34,876 nucleotides of DNA from Magnetospirillum sp. (GCA_016212565.1 JACRFY010000263.1:1-34876), one strand, 5' to 3'. Counted from the stretch's first letter, positions 16,186 through 24,503 are shown. Notes: generated from the letters alone by a model not told the origin. A program made the numbers and translations.

Positions 16186-16197
16186 CCGCTGTTATAC
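16170..16197 (+). promoter_or_regulatory. likely promoter of prs
   Basis: TTTACA and TTATAC are separated by 16 bp, a good sigma-70-like pair. It straddles the stop codon of the lipoprotein gene and stands about 140 bp upstream of the prs ATG, which leaves a long 5' leader. Confidence 0.5.
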
Positions 16198-16290
16198 GAG
16201 TGGCCGATTCAGAGGCGCGATTGTTACAGAACGCGGGCAGGGCGGACCCATCGGGGGCTTCGTCGGCCGATGGCTCCGCGGCGGGACCGG

Positions 16291-16313
16291 ACGGCCGGAT
16301 GGCGGCCGTTTTT
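16291..16313 (+). terminator. terminator-like hairpin in the prs leader (possible attenuator)
   Basis: ACGGCCG-GATGG-CGGCCGT is followed directly by T residues (16309-16313), the form of an intrinsic terminator. It lies downstream of the prs promoter and 23 bp before the prs ATG, so a leader transcript must pass it. A second hairpin, CCATCGG...CCGATGG (about 16247-16273), precedes it. Either a chance structure or a regulated attenuator. Confidence 0.45.
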
Positions 16314-16336
16314 AACGCGTGCCACGGGTATCGATC

Positions 16337-17269
16337 ATGAAAATCCTCGCCTGTAATTCCAATCGGCCGCTCGCCGAGGCGATCGCCGGCTACATGACCA
16401 TGTCGCTGACCAAGGCCAGCGTGCGCCGGTTCTCCGACATGGAAGTGTTCGTCGAGATCCACGAGAACGTCCGCGGCGAGGATGTCTTCGTCATCCAGTC
16501 GACCTGCTATCCGGCCAACGACAACCTGATGGAGATCCTGGTGACGCTCGACGCGCTGCGGCGCGGCTCGGCGCGGCGCATCACCGCGGTGATACCCTAT
16601 TTCGGCGATGCCCGCCAGGACCGCAAGTCGGGACCGCGGACGCCTATCTCGGCCAAGCTGGTCGCCTACCTGATCACCACCGCCGGGGCCGACCGCGTCG
16701 TCACCCTCGACCTGCATTCGGGGCAGATCCAGGGCTTCTTCGACATCCCGCTCGACAATCTCTATGCCGCGCCGGTGTTCACCAACGACATCCGCGCCCG
16801 CTTTCCCAACGAGCGCATCATGGTGGTCTCGCCCGACGTCGGCGGCGTGGTCCGCGCCCGCGCCATCGCCAGCCGCATCGACGCCGACCTGGCGATCATC
16901 GACAAGCGCCGCGAGCGCGCCGGCGTTTCCGAGGTGATGAACATCATCGGCGACGTCAAGGGCCGCCGCTGCGTGATGGTCGACGACATCGTCGATTCCG
17001 CCGGCACCCTGTGCAATGCCGCCGCGGCGCTGATCAAGGCCGGGGCGATCGGCGTCTCGGCCTATGTCACCCACGGCGTGCTGTCGGGGGGCGCGGTGGC
17101 CCGGGTCACCGCCAGCCCGCTGGAAGAGCTGGTGATCACCGATTCGATCCCCGCCACCGAGGCGGTCAATCTGGCCCGCAACATCCGCCAGATCACCATC
17201 GCGCCGCTGATGGCCGAATCGATCCAGCGCATCTCGGAAGAACGCTCGGTGTCCAGCCTGTTCGACTGA
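16337..17269 (+). CDS. prs: ribose-phosphate pyrophosphokinase (PRPP synthetase)
   Basis: A 310-residue class I PRPP synthetase. It makes 5-phosphoribosyl-1-pyrophosphate from ribose-5-phosphate and ATP for purine, pyrimidine, NAD, histidine and tryptophan synthesis. Family motifs are clear: [20 protein letters not shown] (about 36-55), [20 protein letters not shown] (about 94-113), [20 protein letters not shown] (about 130-149), the flexible-loop [12 protein letters not shown] and the PRPP-binding [12 protein letters not shown] (about 214-225). The MKILACNSN start was preferred over an upstream GTG since it is the family N-terminus. A 52-codon frame upstream ends in an ATGA overlap with this start. 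Confidence 0.94.
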   Translation: MKILACNSNRPLAEAIAGYMTMSLTKASVRRFSDMEVFVEIHENVRGEDVFVIQSTCYPANDNLMEILVTLDALRRGSARRITAVIPYFGDARQDRKSGPRTPISAKLVAYLITTAGADRVVTLDLHSGQIQGFFDIPLDNLYAAPVFTNDIRARFPNERIMVVSPDVGGVVRARAIASRIDADLAIIDKRRERAGVSEVMNIIGDVKGRRCVMVDDIVDSAGTLCNAAAALIKAGAIGVSAYVTHGVLSGGAVARVTASPLEELVITDSIPATEAVNLARNIRQITIAPLMAESIQRISEERSVSSLFD

Positions 17270-17297
17270 GGGGGAGGCGGCGCAAATCGGCTTTGCG

Positions 17298-17316
17298 TGC
17301 TACGCGTGACGTAGTA
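17298..17316. promoter_or_regulatory. candidate HigA operator upstream of higBA
   Basis: CTACG-CGTGA-CGTAG is a perfect inverted repeat (17300-17314) just upstream of higB, extendable by one further base pair at the outside. Toxin-antitoxin operons of this type are normally repressed by the antitoxin at such a palindrome. Confidence 0.42.
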
Positions 17317-17327
17317 TGCTTGCCGGC

Positions 17328-17609
17328 ATGCTCAAGACATTCGCGAGCAGCGCCACGCGGCGGCTATTCGAGACCGGGAAGGCGAAGTTTCCCGGCGGCA
17401 TGGATGCGAACCGGGCCGTGGTGCTCCTGCATATGCTCAACGCTGCGGCCTCGTTGGAGGCCATCAGCCCCTTGCGGAGCATGGGGCTGCATCCGCTCAA
17501 GGGCGACCGCCAGGGCCAATGGGCGATTACCGTCAACGGCCCGTGGCGCATATGCTTCCGATTTGCCGATGGGCATGCCTACGATGTCGATATCGTCGAT
17601 TACCATTGA
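17328..17609 (+). CDS. higB: HigB-family toxin (RelE-like mRNA interferase)
   Basis: A 93-residue RelE/HigB-type toxin, a ribosome-dependent mRNA endonuclease that slows growth when free. The family pattern is clear: an N-terminal [10 protein letters not shown], then [52 protein letters not shown] at the end. The residues that usually carry catalysis and ribosome contact (the K-x-x-R of LKGDR and the R of WRICFR) are kept, so it looks functional. MLKTF is used as start because family members begin so; an ATG four codons earlier also exists. The antitoxin follows after 12 bp, the standard toxin-first order of higBA. Chromosomal, with no mobile-element features adjacent. Confidence 0.9.
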   Translation: MLKTFASSATRRLFETGKAKFPGGMDANRAVVLLHMLNAAASLEAISPLRSMGLHPLKGDRQGQWAITVNGPWRICFRFADGHAYDVDIVDYH

Positions 17610-17621
17610 CGGAGGACAATC

Positions 17622-17900
17622 ATGATCGCAGTTCACCCCGGCTCTGCCCTGCGTCTGGAGATGGAGGCCCGCGGTCTGTCGGCCAATGCCCTGGCATTGG
17701 CGTTGCGGGTTCCGTCCGGCCGAATCAGCGAAATTCTGGCCGGCAAGCGGGCCATCACACCGGAAACCGCGCTTCGCCTGGGACGCTATTTCGGCACCGG
17801 TGCGGCATTGTGGCTCAACATGCAGACCGCCTACGATCTGGCGCGCACCGAGACTGCGCTGGGGGAGCGGATCATCGCCGAAGTGCAGCCGGCGGCGTAG
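17622..17900 (+). CDS. higA: HigA-family antitoxin (XRE helix-turn-helix)
   Basis: A 92-residue antitoxin with an XRE-type helix-turn-helix ([21 protein letters not shown], then [20 protein letters not shown], about 10-50). This is followed by the HigA-typical [23 protein letters not shown] (about 51-73). It should neutralise HigB by binding it and repress the operon at the palindrome upstream of higB. GGAGGA stands before the ATG. Length fits the family. Confidence 0.93.
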   Translation: MIAVHPGSALRLEMEARGLSANALALALRVPSGRISEILAGKRAITPETALRLGRYFGTGAALWLNMQTAYDLARTETALGERIIAEVQPAA

Positions 17901-18001
17901 GGTCCATCATTGCCGCAGCGCGGAATAATCTGTTGCGGCGTGCGGCGAAGGGGTTTACCTGTCGTTTCCGCCCCACCCCTCGAACCGGCGACCGCTGCCC
18001 C

Positions 18002-18544
18002 ATGATGAAGGTCATCCGCGCCAAGCTGCACGGCATCCGCGTCACCAGCGCCGATCTCAATTACCACGGCTCCATCACCCTCGATCCCGAGCACTGCACC
18101 CAGGCCGGCATCTATCCGATGGAATTCGTCGAGATCTGGAACAAGAGTTCCGGCGCCCGGATTTCGACCTACGTGATCTTCGGGCCGCCGGGCTCGCGCT
18201 GCTGCGTGCTCAACGGCGCCGCCGCCCGCACCTGCCAGACCGGCGACGAGCTGATCATCGCCGCCGCCGACTATCTGGCGGGACCGGAGGCGCTGTACGA
18301 CCTCAAGCCGCGCATCCTCACCTTCCTGCCCGACAATGAAGTCGATCAGGTGCTGCTCTACGACGTGTTCAAGAGCGACCAGCGCCCCTACGACTTCCGC
18401 ATCGTCGATGCCGAGAGCCATTCGGTCGAGAGCTGCCACACCTGGCCCAACGTCGACATCGCCGCCGTGCGTGCCGATCTGTGGGAGAAGGGCTGGCCGG
18501 AGGCGGAGATCGACGACTTCATCCGCGCCCACTTCACCTTGTAA
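18002..18544 (+). CDS. panD: aspartate 1-decarboxylase with C-terminal extension
   Basis: A 180-residue PanD. The enzyme is a pyruvoyl-dependent decarboxylase that makes beta-alanine for pantothenate and CoA; the pyruvoyl group arises by self-cleavage between Gly and Ser. Here the cleavage site is G23-S24 in [10 protein letters not shown]53 and Y57 (GARISTYVI) and N71 (LNGAAA) match known active-site residues. PanD is usually about 120-130 residues; this one carries some 50 extra at the C-terminus (from about [16 protein letters not shown], ending [10 protein letters not shown]). A second ATG follows the first. queC starts 10 bp downstream, so the two share a transcript. Confidence 0.86.
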   Translation: MMKVIRAKLHGIRVTSADLNYHGSITLDPEHCTQAGIYPMEFVEIWNKSSGARISTYVIFGPPGSRCCVLNGAAARTCQTGDELIIAAADYLAGPEALYDLKPRILTFLPDNEVDQVLLYDVFKSDQRPYDFRIVDAESHSVESCHTWPNVDIAAVRADLWEKGWPEAEIDDFIRAHFTL

Positions 18545-18554
18545 GGGACGGTCC

Positions 18555-19238
18555 ATGGCCGCACGCGCCGTCGTCCTGCTGTCGGGCGGGCTCGATTCCG
18601 CCACCACCCTGGCCATCGCCCAGGCCGAGGGCTTCGACTGCGCGGCGCTGTCGTTCCGCTACGGCCAGCGCCACGCCGTCGAGCTGCAATCCGCCGCGCG
18701 GGTGGCGGCGGCGTTCGGCGTCGGCGACCATCGCGTCGTCGACATCGACCTGCGCGCCTTCGGCGGCTCGGCACTGACCGCCGACATCGCCGTGCCCAAG
18801 GACCGGGCCGATGCCGAGATCGCCGGCGGCATCCCCATCACCTATGTGCCGGCGCGCAACACCATCATGCTGTCCTTCGCCCTGGCCTTCGCCGAGGTGC
18901 TGGAGGCGGGCGACATCTTCATCGGCGTCAATGCCGTCGACTACTCCGGCTATCCCGATTGCCGCCCCGAATACATCGCCGCCTTCGCCGCCATGGCCAA
19001 CCTGGCCACCAAGGCCGGGGTCGAGGGCCGGACGCTCCGGGTGCACACGCCGCTGATCGCGCTGACCAAGGCCGAGATCATCCGCCGCGGCGTGGCGCTG
19101 GGGGTCGATTACGGCCTGACGTTGAGCTGCTACGACCCGACCGCCGCGGGGATCGCCTGCGGCCATTGCGATTCCTGCCGCCTGCGCCTCAATGGCTTCG
19201 CCGCCGCCGGGCTGGTCGATCCCGCGCGCTACGCTTGA
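18555..19238 (+). CDS. queC: 7-cyano-7-deazaguanine synthase
   Basis: A 227-residue QueC, the ATP-dependent enzyme that turns 7-carboxy-7-deazaguanine into preQ0 in queuosine biosynthesis. The PP-loop SGGLDS is at 10-15, followed by [14 protein letters not shown] (about 32-45). The zinc site is complete: C192, C202, C205 and C208 ([18 protein letters not shown]). [15 protein letters not shown] and [17 protein letters not shown] are family motifs. No other queuosine gene lies in the window; the upstream partner is panD, an unusual pairing. Start has AAGGGACGG upstream. Confidence 0.95.
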   Translation: MAARAVVLLSGGLDSATTLAIAQAEGFDCAALSFRYGQRHAVELQSAARVAAAFGVGDHRVVDIDLRAFGGSALTADIAVPKDRADAEIAGGIPITYVPARNTIMLSFALAFAEVLEAGDIFIGVNAVDYSGYPDCRPEYIAAFAAMANLATKAGVEGRTLRVHTPLIALTKAEIIRRGVALGVDYGLTLSCYDPTAAGIACGHCDSCRLRLNGFAAAGLVDPARYA

Positions 19239-19317
19239 GGCCGATACCGCTTTCGCACCCGCCGTCATGGCCGTCGCAGTCCCGATAATGGCGGAAACGG
19301 CCATAGGGAGCGATGCC

Positions 19318-19512
19318 ATGGGACGCAAGTTCGTCGATTGCCGCGAGGTGCCCAGCGAGAGCAAGTGCACGGTCGCCATTGCCGCCGACAGCGAGGACGA
19401 GGTGGTGGAAGCCGCGGTCGAGCATGCCAAAGCCACGCACGGCCATGCCGACACCCCGGAACTGCGCCAGGCGATCCGTCAGGCGGTGCATGAAGGGACC
19501 CCGCCGGGGTAA
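19318..19512 (+). CDS. DUF1059 small protein
   Basis: A 64-residue cytosolic protein of the DUF1059 type: MGRKFVDCREVPSESKCTVA with two cysteines (C8, C17), then a helix-rich part ending ELRQAIRQAVHEGTPPG. The function of this family is not known. AGGGAG lies at proper distance from the ATG. It is 79 bp behind queC and ahead of a strong hairpin, so it may be the last gene of the panD-queC transcript. Confidence 0.8.
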   Translation: MGRKFVDCREVPSESKCTVAIAADSEDEVVEAAVEHAKATHGHADTPELRQAIRQAVHEGTPPG

Positions 19513-19513
19513 T

Positions 19514-19550
19514 ACCAACGGCCGATGAGGTCGACTCATCGGCCGTTGGT
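19514..19550 (+). terminator. perfect 16-bp hairpin after the DUF1059 gene
   Basis: ACCAACGGCCGATGAG and its exact complement enclose a 5-base loop GTCGA, overlapping the region just behind the stop codon. There is no T-run, only TTA beyond it, so it may end transcription poorly or act mainly as an RNA-stabilising hairpin. Confidence 0.55.
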
Positions 19551-19945
19551 TAAGCCGGCGCGGCGCTTGAGCGAAACCCTCGCGGCATGAATGGAACATT
19601 CATGCCGCCGGTATAAGGGCACAGGCGGGAGCTTGCGAAAACGGGGCTGCGCTCCCCTCGTCGGCGCCGCCCCGTTCGACCGCGACAGTGGGGGCGTTGT
19701 CGCGCGGTAGCGGCGGACGGGCGCAACCTCGTTGTCCGCCTCAACGCCATGGCCCGAGACGGGCCGAATGGCCGGGCAAAATCGCCGCCTGAACATGGTT
19801 GCGTCGAGGACGCCCGCAGGGCTGTCGCGACGGACGAGGCGTCCCCGGCCCGGATTTCGCAAAACGCCGTTACCTGCTTGAAAGGCCTGGACAGCCGCGC
19901 GCAACCGGGCCATGAGTCCTGCCGGATGGATAAGGGGCAGCTTTC
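19551..19945. other. 395-bp gap upstream of trkH with a 12-bp inverted repeat
   Basis: No credible gene is seen; a 66-codon open frame near its end has no family resemblance and poor codon pattern. The clear structure is GCGGCATGAATG-GAA-CATTCATGCCGC (19582-19608), perfect over 12 bp with a 3-base loop, not followed by T residues. It could be an operator or a second hairpin behind the upstream operon. The trkH promoter must lie in this gap but I cannot place it. Confidence 0.4.
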
Positions 19946-21394
19946 GTGATCGACGTCCGGCCGGTCCTGTTCGTCATCGGTATCTTGCTGATGGTCCTGG
20001 CCACCGCCATGGGGCTGCCGGCGCTGGTGGATTACGTCGGCGGCGACCGCGACTGGCGGGTGTTCGCCGCCTCCGCCGTTGTCACCGCCTTCATCGGCCT
20101 GATCTTCACCCTCGGCAGCCGGATCGAGGGTCGCTTCAGCCTGTCCTCGCGCCAGGCCTTCCTGCTCACCGCCAGCGCCTGGGCGTCGACGGCACTGATG
20201 GGCGCCCTGCCCTTCGCCTTTTCCGCCCTCGACCTGTCGCTCACCGATGCGGTGTTCGAGGCCACCAGCGGCATCACCACCACCGGCTCGACAGTGATCG
20301 TCGGCCTGGACCGCGCCCCCAAGGGCATCCTGCTGTGGCGCGCGCTGCTGAACTGGCTGGGCGGCATCGGCATCGTCGTCCTGGCCATCGCCGTGCTGCC
20401 GCTGCTGCGCATCGGCGGCATGCAGCTGTTCCGCATGGAGACCTCGGACAAGAACAACCGGGTGCGGCCGCGGGTGACCCAGGTGGCGTGGTCGATCGGC
20501 GCCGTCTACCTCGCCTTCACCGCCGCCGCCGGACTGGCCCTGTGGCTGACCGGCATGACGCCGTTCGACGCCCTGTGCCATGCCCTGGCCGCCCTGTCGA
20601 CCGGCGGCTTCTCGACCGCGGATGCCTCGCTCGCCCATTGGGGAGCGGCGACCCAGTGGGTGACCATCCTCGCCATGATCCTGGGCGGCTCGACCTTCAC
20701 CCTGTTCGTGGCGCCGTGGAAGCGCGACGGCTGGCCGTTCCTGCACGACAGCCAGATGCGCTGGTATCTCGGCTTCCTCGGCTTCTTTTCGGTGCTGGTC
20801 GGGCTGTGGCAGTGGGCGTCGACCGACATGCCGGTGGACGAGGCCCTGCGCCACGCCACCTTCAGCGTCGTCTCGGTGACCACCACCTCCGGCTTCGCCT
20901 CGACCGACTACAACGCCTGGGGCGGCTTCGCCCAGACGGTGTTCTTCATCCTGGTGTTCATCGGCGGCTGCACCGGCTCGCCCGCCGGGGCGATCAAGGT
21001 GTTCCGCTGGGAGATGCTGTTCAAGCTGGCCGGCGTCCATCTCAAACGGCTGGTCCACCCCCACGGCGTCTTCATCATCGACTTCAACCGGCAGCCGGTC
21101 TCCGAGGCGGTGATCAAGTCGGTGCTCGGCTTCGTGGTGATGTACTTTCTCACCTTCTCGGTGTTCGCCCTGGCCCTGACCACCGCCGGCACCGACGTGG
21201 TCACCGCCCTGTCGGGCTCGGCCCAGGCCCTGGGCAATGCCGGCCGCGGATTGGGCGAGGTGATCGGCCCGGCCGGCAGCTTCAAACCGCTGTCCGATGC
21301 CGCCAAGTGGCTGCTGTCGGCGGAAATGCTGCTCGGCCGCCTGGAGCTGTTCACCGTCTTCGTCCTGTTCACCCGCGCGTTCTGGCGGGAGTAG
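19946..21394 (+). CDS. trkH: TrkH-family potassium uptake subunit, first of two tandem paralogues
   Basis: A 482-residue inner-membrane TrkH/KtrB-superfamily cation channel subunit. Four pore repeats are visible: FEATSGITTTGST (about 105-116, filter Gly G114), ALSTGGFST, VTTTSGFAS and, last, LGNAGRGLGEVIGP. The last usually reads NLGPGLG; here Pro is Arg. WLGGIGIVVLAIAVLPLLRIGGMQLF follows the first pore as in other TrkH. The start is GTG with AAGGGG upstream. It would need a TrkA-type regulatory subunit, which is not in the window. The second paralogue begins 5 bp later. Confidence 0.92.
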   Translation: MIDVRPVLFVIGILLMVLATAMGLPALVDYVGGDRDWRVFAASAVVTAFIGLIFTLGSRIEGRFSLSSRQAFLLTASAWASTALMGALPFAFSALDLSLTDAVFEATSGITTTGSTVIVGLDRAPKGILLWRALLNWLGGIGIVVLAIAVLPLLRIGGMQLFRMETSDKNNRVRPRVTQVAWSIGAVYLAFTAAAGLALWLTGMTPFDALCHALAALSTGGFSTADASLAHWGAATQWVTILAMILGGSTFTLFVAPWKRDGWPFLHDSQMRWYLGFLGFFSVLVGLWQWASTDMPVDEALRHATFSVVSVTTTSGFASTDYNAWGGFAQTVFFILVFIGGCTGSPAGAIKVFRWEMLFKLAGVHLKRLVHPHGVFIIDFNRQPVSEAVIKSVLGFVVMYFLTFSVFALALTTAGTDVVTALSGSAQALGNAGRGLGEVIGPAGSFKPLSDAAKWLLSAEMLLGRLELFTVFVLFTRAFWRE

Positions 21395-21399
21395 CGGCG

Positions 21400-22860
21400 A
21401 TGATCGATCCGCGCCCGGTGCTGTTCATCGTCGGTCATCTGTTGAGCCTGCTGGCCGCCTTCATGGTGTTGCCGGCGATCGTCGACTTCACCTCCGACAA
21501 CCCGGAGTGGCGCGCCTTCGCCGCCTCGGCCGCCGTCACCTTGTTCTTCGGTGCCGCCCTGGCGTTGGGCACCGCCGCCGAAGACGACCACCGCGAGCGG
21601 ATCCCGTCGCTGCGCCAAGCCTTCCTCGCCACCGCGCTGGGCTGGGTGGCCTGCTGCCTGTTCGCCGCCCTGCCGCTGACGCTGGGGCCGGCGCACCTGT
21701 CGCCGGTCGACGCCGTGTTCGAGGCCACCAGCGGCCTGACCACCACCGCCTCGACGGTGATCGCCGGCCTCGACCGCCAGGCGCCGGGGCTGCTGTTGTG
21801 GCGCGGCCTGCTGCAATGGCTGGGCGGGATGGGCATCATCGTCATGGCGGTGGCGGTGCTGCCGGTGCTCAACATCGGCGGCATGCAGATCTTCCGCGTC
21901 GAGATGGCCGCGCCCTCGGATCGCAGCGCGCCGCGGGCGGCCCGGGTCGGCACCACCCTGGTCGCCGCCTATGTCGCCCTCACCGCCGGCCTCGGACTGG
22001 CGCTGTGGCTGGCGGGAATGGGGCCGTTCACCGCCGCCATCCATGCCATGACCACCATCTCCACCGGCGGCTTCTCCACCTCGGACACCTCGGTCGGCCA
22101 TTTCGCCAACCCGGCGGTCGAGACCGTCCTGACCCTGGGGATGGTGCTGGGCGGCCTGCCGTTCCTGCTGTTCTTCCGCCTGCTGCACGGCAATCCGCGC
22201 ACGGTGCTGCGCGACCAGCAGCTGCGCTGGTATCTCGGCCTGCTGGCGGTGGCGGCGACGGCGGTGGCGTTGTGGCTGGTCCGGGTCAAGGGCTTGCCGG
22301 GCGGCGAGGCCCTGCGCCACGGCGCCTTCACCGTGGTCTCGGTGATGACCGGCACCGGCTACTACACGCTGGACTATTCCGGCTGGGCGGGAATGCCGGT
22401 GGCGATCCTGTTCTTCCTCACCTTCGTCGGCGGCTGCGCCGGCTCGACGGCGGCGGGGATCAAGGTGTTCCGCTTCCAGCTGCTGCTGGCCAACGCCCTG
22501 GTCTCGATCCGCCAGGTGCTGCGCCCCCACGCGGTGCTGATCCCCACCTTCAACCGCCGCCAGATTCCCGACGAAGTGCTGGAATCGGCGATGGGCTTCC
22601 TGTTCGTCTATGCGTTGAGCTTCGCCGTGCTGGCGATGGCCCTGGGCCTGATGGGGCTGGATTTCATCACCGCGGTGTCGGGCGCCGCATCGGCGATCTC
22701 CAACCTCGGCCCCGGCCTGGGCGAGACCATCGGCCCCGGCAGCACCTTCGCCCCCCTGCCCGATGCCGCCAAGCTGCTGCTGGCCGGCGGCATGCTGTTC
22801 GGCCGGGTGGAAATGTTCGTCTTCCTGGTCCTGTTCGTGCCCTCGTTCTGGCGGCAGTAA
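21400..22860 (+). CDS. TrkH-family cation uptake subunit, second paralogue with Ala in the first filter loop
   Basis: A 486-residue TrkH-type subunit, similar to the gene before it from the first residues (MIDPRPVLF against MIDVRPVLF) to the end (FWRQ against FWRE). So they arose by tandem duplication and then diverged. The first filter loop reads FEATSGLTTTAST, with A117 where the potassium-filter glycine stands in the neighbour. The other loops keep Gly (TISTGGFST, VMTGTGYYT, ISNLGPGLGETIGP). In plant HKT relatives a change at the equivalent Gly shifts preference toward sodium; whether Ala does so here is inference. Likely co-translated with the first copy. A strong hairpin follows. Confidence 0.9.
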   Translation: MIDPRPVLFIVGHLLSLLAAFMVLPAIVDFTSDNPEWRAFAASAAVTLFFGAALALGTAAEDDHRERIPSLRQAFLATALGWVACCLFAALPLTLGPAHLSPVDAVFEATSGLTTTASTVIAGLDRQAPGLLLWRGLLQWLGGMGIIVMAVAVLPVLNIGGMQIFRVEMAAPSDRSAPRAARVGTTLVAAYVALTAGLGLALWLAGMGPFTAAIHAMTTISTGGFSTSDTSVGHFANPAVETVLTLGMVLGGLPFLLFFRLLHGNPRTVLRDQQLRWYLGLLAVAATAVALWLVRVKGLPGGEALRHGAFTVVSVMTGTGYYTLDYSGWAGMPVAILFFLTFVGGCAGSTAAGIKVFRFQLLLANALVSIRQVLRPHAVLIPTFNRRQIPDEVLESAMGFLFVYALSFAVLAMALGLMGLDFITAVSGAASAISNLGPGLGETIGPGSTFAPLPDAAKLLLAGGMLFGRVEMFVFLVLFVPSFWRQ

Positions 22861-22866
22861 TTGTAC

Positions 22867-22887
22867 CGGCACGCCTGCGGCGTGCCG
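22867..22887. terminator. hairpin between convergent trkH-2 and chaC-like genes
   Basis: CGGCACGCC-TGC-GGCGTGCCG is a perfect 9-bp stem six bases behind the second trkH stop and 31 bp from the convergent gene's stop. No T-run on either side, so a bidirectional but weak terminator is the best reading. Confidence 0.5.
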
Positions 22888-22918
22888 TCGTGGCCCGCGC
22901 CGGGCGGGCGCGGCGGCG

Positions 22919-23488
22919 TCAGGCCTGCTCCGCGTCGTCGACCCGCCGCAGCAGGGCGTGCAGCGCCCCCTCGCGGATGCCGAGGGCTTCGATGTGGGCG
23001 ACGGTGTCGGCGAGGTAGTCGCGGGCGCGGCCGCCGCTGCCGACGCCCTGGCGGATCAGCGCCACCGCCTCGGCGAGCGGGCCGCGCCAGTATTGCCAAT
23101 GGTCGCGGCGGGCGACGAAGGCATAGGCCGGCACCCGCCGGCCGTCGTCGAGCCGCACCGGCAGGAAGCACGGCCGATAGCAGCCGGTGCTCATCTCGCG
23201 GGCGTGCAATTGCTCTTGGACCCCGGGCCAGTCCTCTGCCGACACCCGGAAGGCCCGGCCGAGGCAGGAGCCGCCGCGGTCGAGCCCCAGCACCAGACCC
23301 GGCCGCCCTTCGCAGCCGCGCCAGCGGGTCGACAGAATGCACATGGCGCGATGCCATCCGGCCAGCCGCGCCGCCCGCGCTTCGCAAAAGGCGAAGTCCG
23401 GCCGCCACATCAGCGACCCGTAGGCATAGACCCATGCCCCTTCGCCGGCTTGCGTTTGCGACGCCTGCGCTTTACAGGAAACGGTCAT
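22919..23488 (-). CDS. ChaC-like gamma-glutamylcyclotransferase
   Basis: A 189-residue ChaC-type enzyme, which breaks glutathione into 5-oxoproline and Cys-Gly in the cytosol. The substrate-binding WVYAYGSLMWRP (19-30) with YGSL, GLVLGLDRGGSCLGRAFRV (about 64-82) and REMSTGCYRP (97-106) with E98, the presumed catalytic acid/base, match the family. FVARRDHWQYWRGPLAEAV is also typical. The only in-frame ATG before the core overlaps the ATG of the divergent neighbour. An AAGGAGG stands 12 bp upstream, inside that neighbour's coding region. A start 14 codons earlier would overlap still more. Confidence 0.87.
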   Translation of the reverse strand: MTVSCKAQASQTQAGEGAWVYAYGSLMWRPDFAFCEARAARLAGWHRAMCILSTRWRGCEGRPGLVLGLDRGGSCLGRAFRVSAEDWPGVQEQLHAREMSTGCYRPCFLPVRLDDGRRVPAYAFVARRDHWQYWRGPLAEAVALIRQGVGSGGRARDYLADTVAHIEALGIREGALHALLRRVDDAEQA

Positions 23489-24503
23489 GACGATCCGACG
23501 CCTCCTTGCCGCCGCCGCAGCCGCTGCCATCCTCGCCGGACTGGGCTGGAGCGCCTATTGGTTCCACGTCGCGGGGCTGCTGCGCAAGCAGATCGCCGCC
23601 TGGGAGGACACGCACAGGGGTGAGGGCTGGCACATCGCCCACGGCGAGCCGACGGCGGGCGGCTTTCCCATTCGTCTGCGCCTGCACCTGCCCCAGCCGG
23701 CCCTGACCCGTCCCGACGGCCTGTCCTGGCAGGCCGAGACCCTGACGGTGACGGTCGATCCCTTCGACCTGACCCACCTCACCCTCGAAGTTCCCGGACG
23801 ACAGCAGATCGCCTGGCCGGGGCTGTCGGCCGCCGTCGCCGCCGAATCGGCCCGGATTCTCCTCGACGTCGATGCGGCCGGAAGGGTGCAGGCGCTCGAA
23901 GCGCAAGCGAGCGCGGTGGTCGCCGACAGCCCGGACCTGGGACACCTGTCGCTCGGCGGGCTGACCCTGGCGGTGCGGCCGGTGCCGGTCGCGGCCCCCG
24001 ACCACCGCACCGTCACCGCCCTGGTTGCCGCCCACCTGTCGGATCTGGCCTTCGACGCCCTGCCCGGGCTGGTCCTCGACCCGCGCATCGAGCAGGCATC
24101 GCTCTCGCTTCGGGTTCTGGGCGCGTTGCCGGCCGGACTGGGGGGCGCCGATCTGGCCGCCTGGTCGAACGACGGCGGCACGGTCGAGATCGACGAACTG
24201 GCCTTGGAGTGGGAGCCGCTGGCGCTGGAGGGCGAGGGGACCCTGGCGCTCGACCGCGACTTGCAGCCGCAAGCGGCACTGTCGGCCCGGGTGCGCGGCT
24301 TCGACGGCCTGATGGACCGTCTGGCCGGCGCCGGTGCCGTCGATCCCGGCGCCGCCGGAGCCGGCAAGATGATGCTGTCGCTGATGGCCAAGCCGGACCG
24401 CAACGGCCGCCTGGCGATCCAGGTTCCGATCACCCTCCAGGACGGCTTCCTGTGGCTGGGACCGGCCCGGGTCGCGCGGCTGCCGATGCTGGCGTGGCCC
24501 TAA
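23487..24503 (+). CDS. DUF2125 membrane-anchored periplasmic protein
   Basis: A 338-residue DUF2125 protein. One N-terminal helix (about 6-26, LLAAAAAAAILAGLGWSAYW) acts as signal anchor; the rest should face the periplasm. GEPTAGGFPIRLRLHLPQPAL (about 54-74) is the family hallmark, and the body is made of beta-rich repeats (WQAETLTVTVDPFDLTHLTL). The family resembles AsmA-like proteins in style, which suggests work on lipids or the envelope, but no function is proven. AGGAA is well placed before the ATG, which lies on top of the divergent chaC start. Repeats fill the 3' side. Confidence 0.8.
   Translation: MTIRRLLAAAAAAAILAGLGWSAYWFHVAGLLRKQIAAWEDTHRGEGWHIAHGEPTAGGFPIRLRLHLPQPALTRPDGLSWQAETLTVTVDPFDLTHLTLEVPGRQQIAWPGLSAAVAAESARILLDVDAAGRVQALEAQASAVVADSPDLGHLSLGGLTLAVRPVPVAAPDHRTVTALVAAHLSDLAFDALPGLVLDPRIEQASLSLRVLGALPAGLGGADLAAWSNDGGTVEIDELALEWEPLALEGEGTLALDRDLQPQAALSARVRGFDGLMDRLAGAGAVDPGAAGAGKMMLSLMAKPDRNGRLAIQVPITLQDGFLWLGPARVARLPMLAWP

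Noticed and set aside
19749-19949. 66-codon plus-strand frame before trkH
   Set aside because: No motif, no convincing ribosome-binding site, and an amino-acid composition typical of chance frames; it also overlaps the trkH start.
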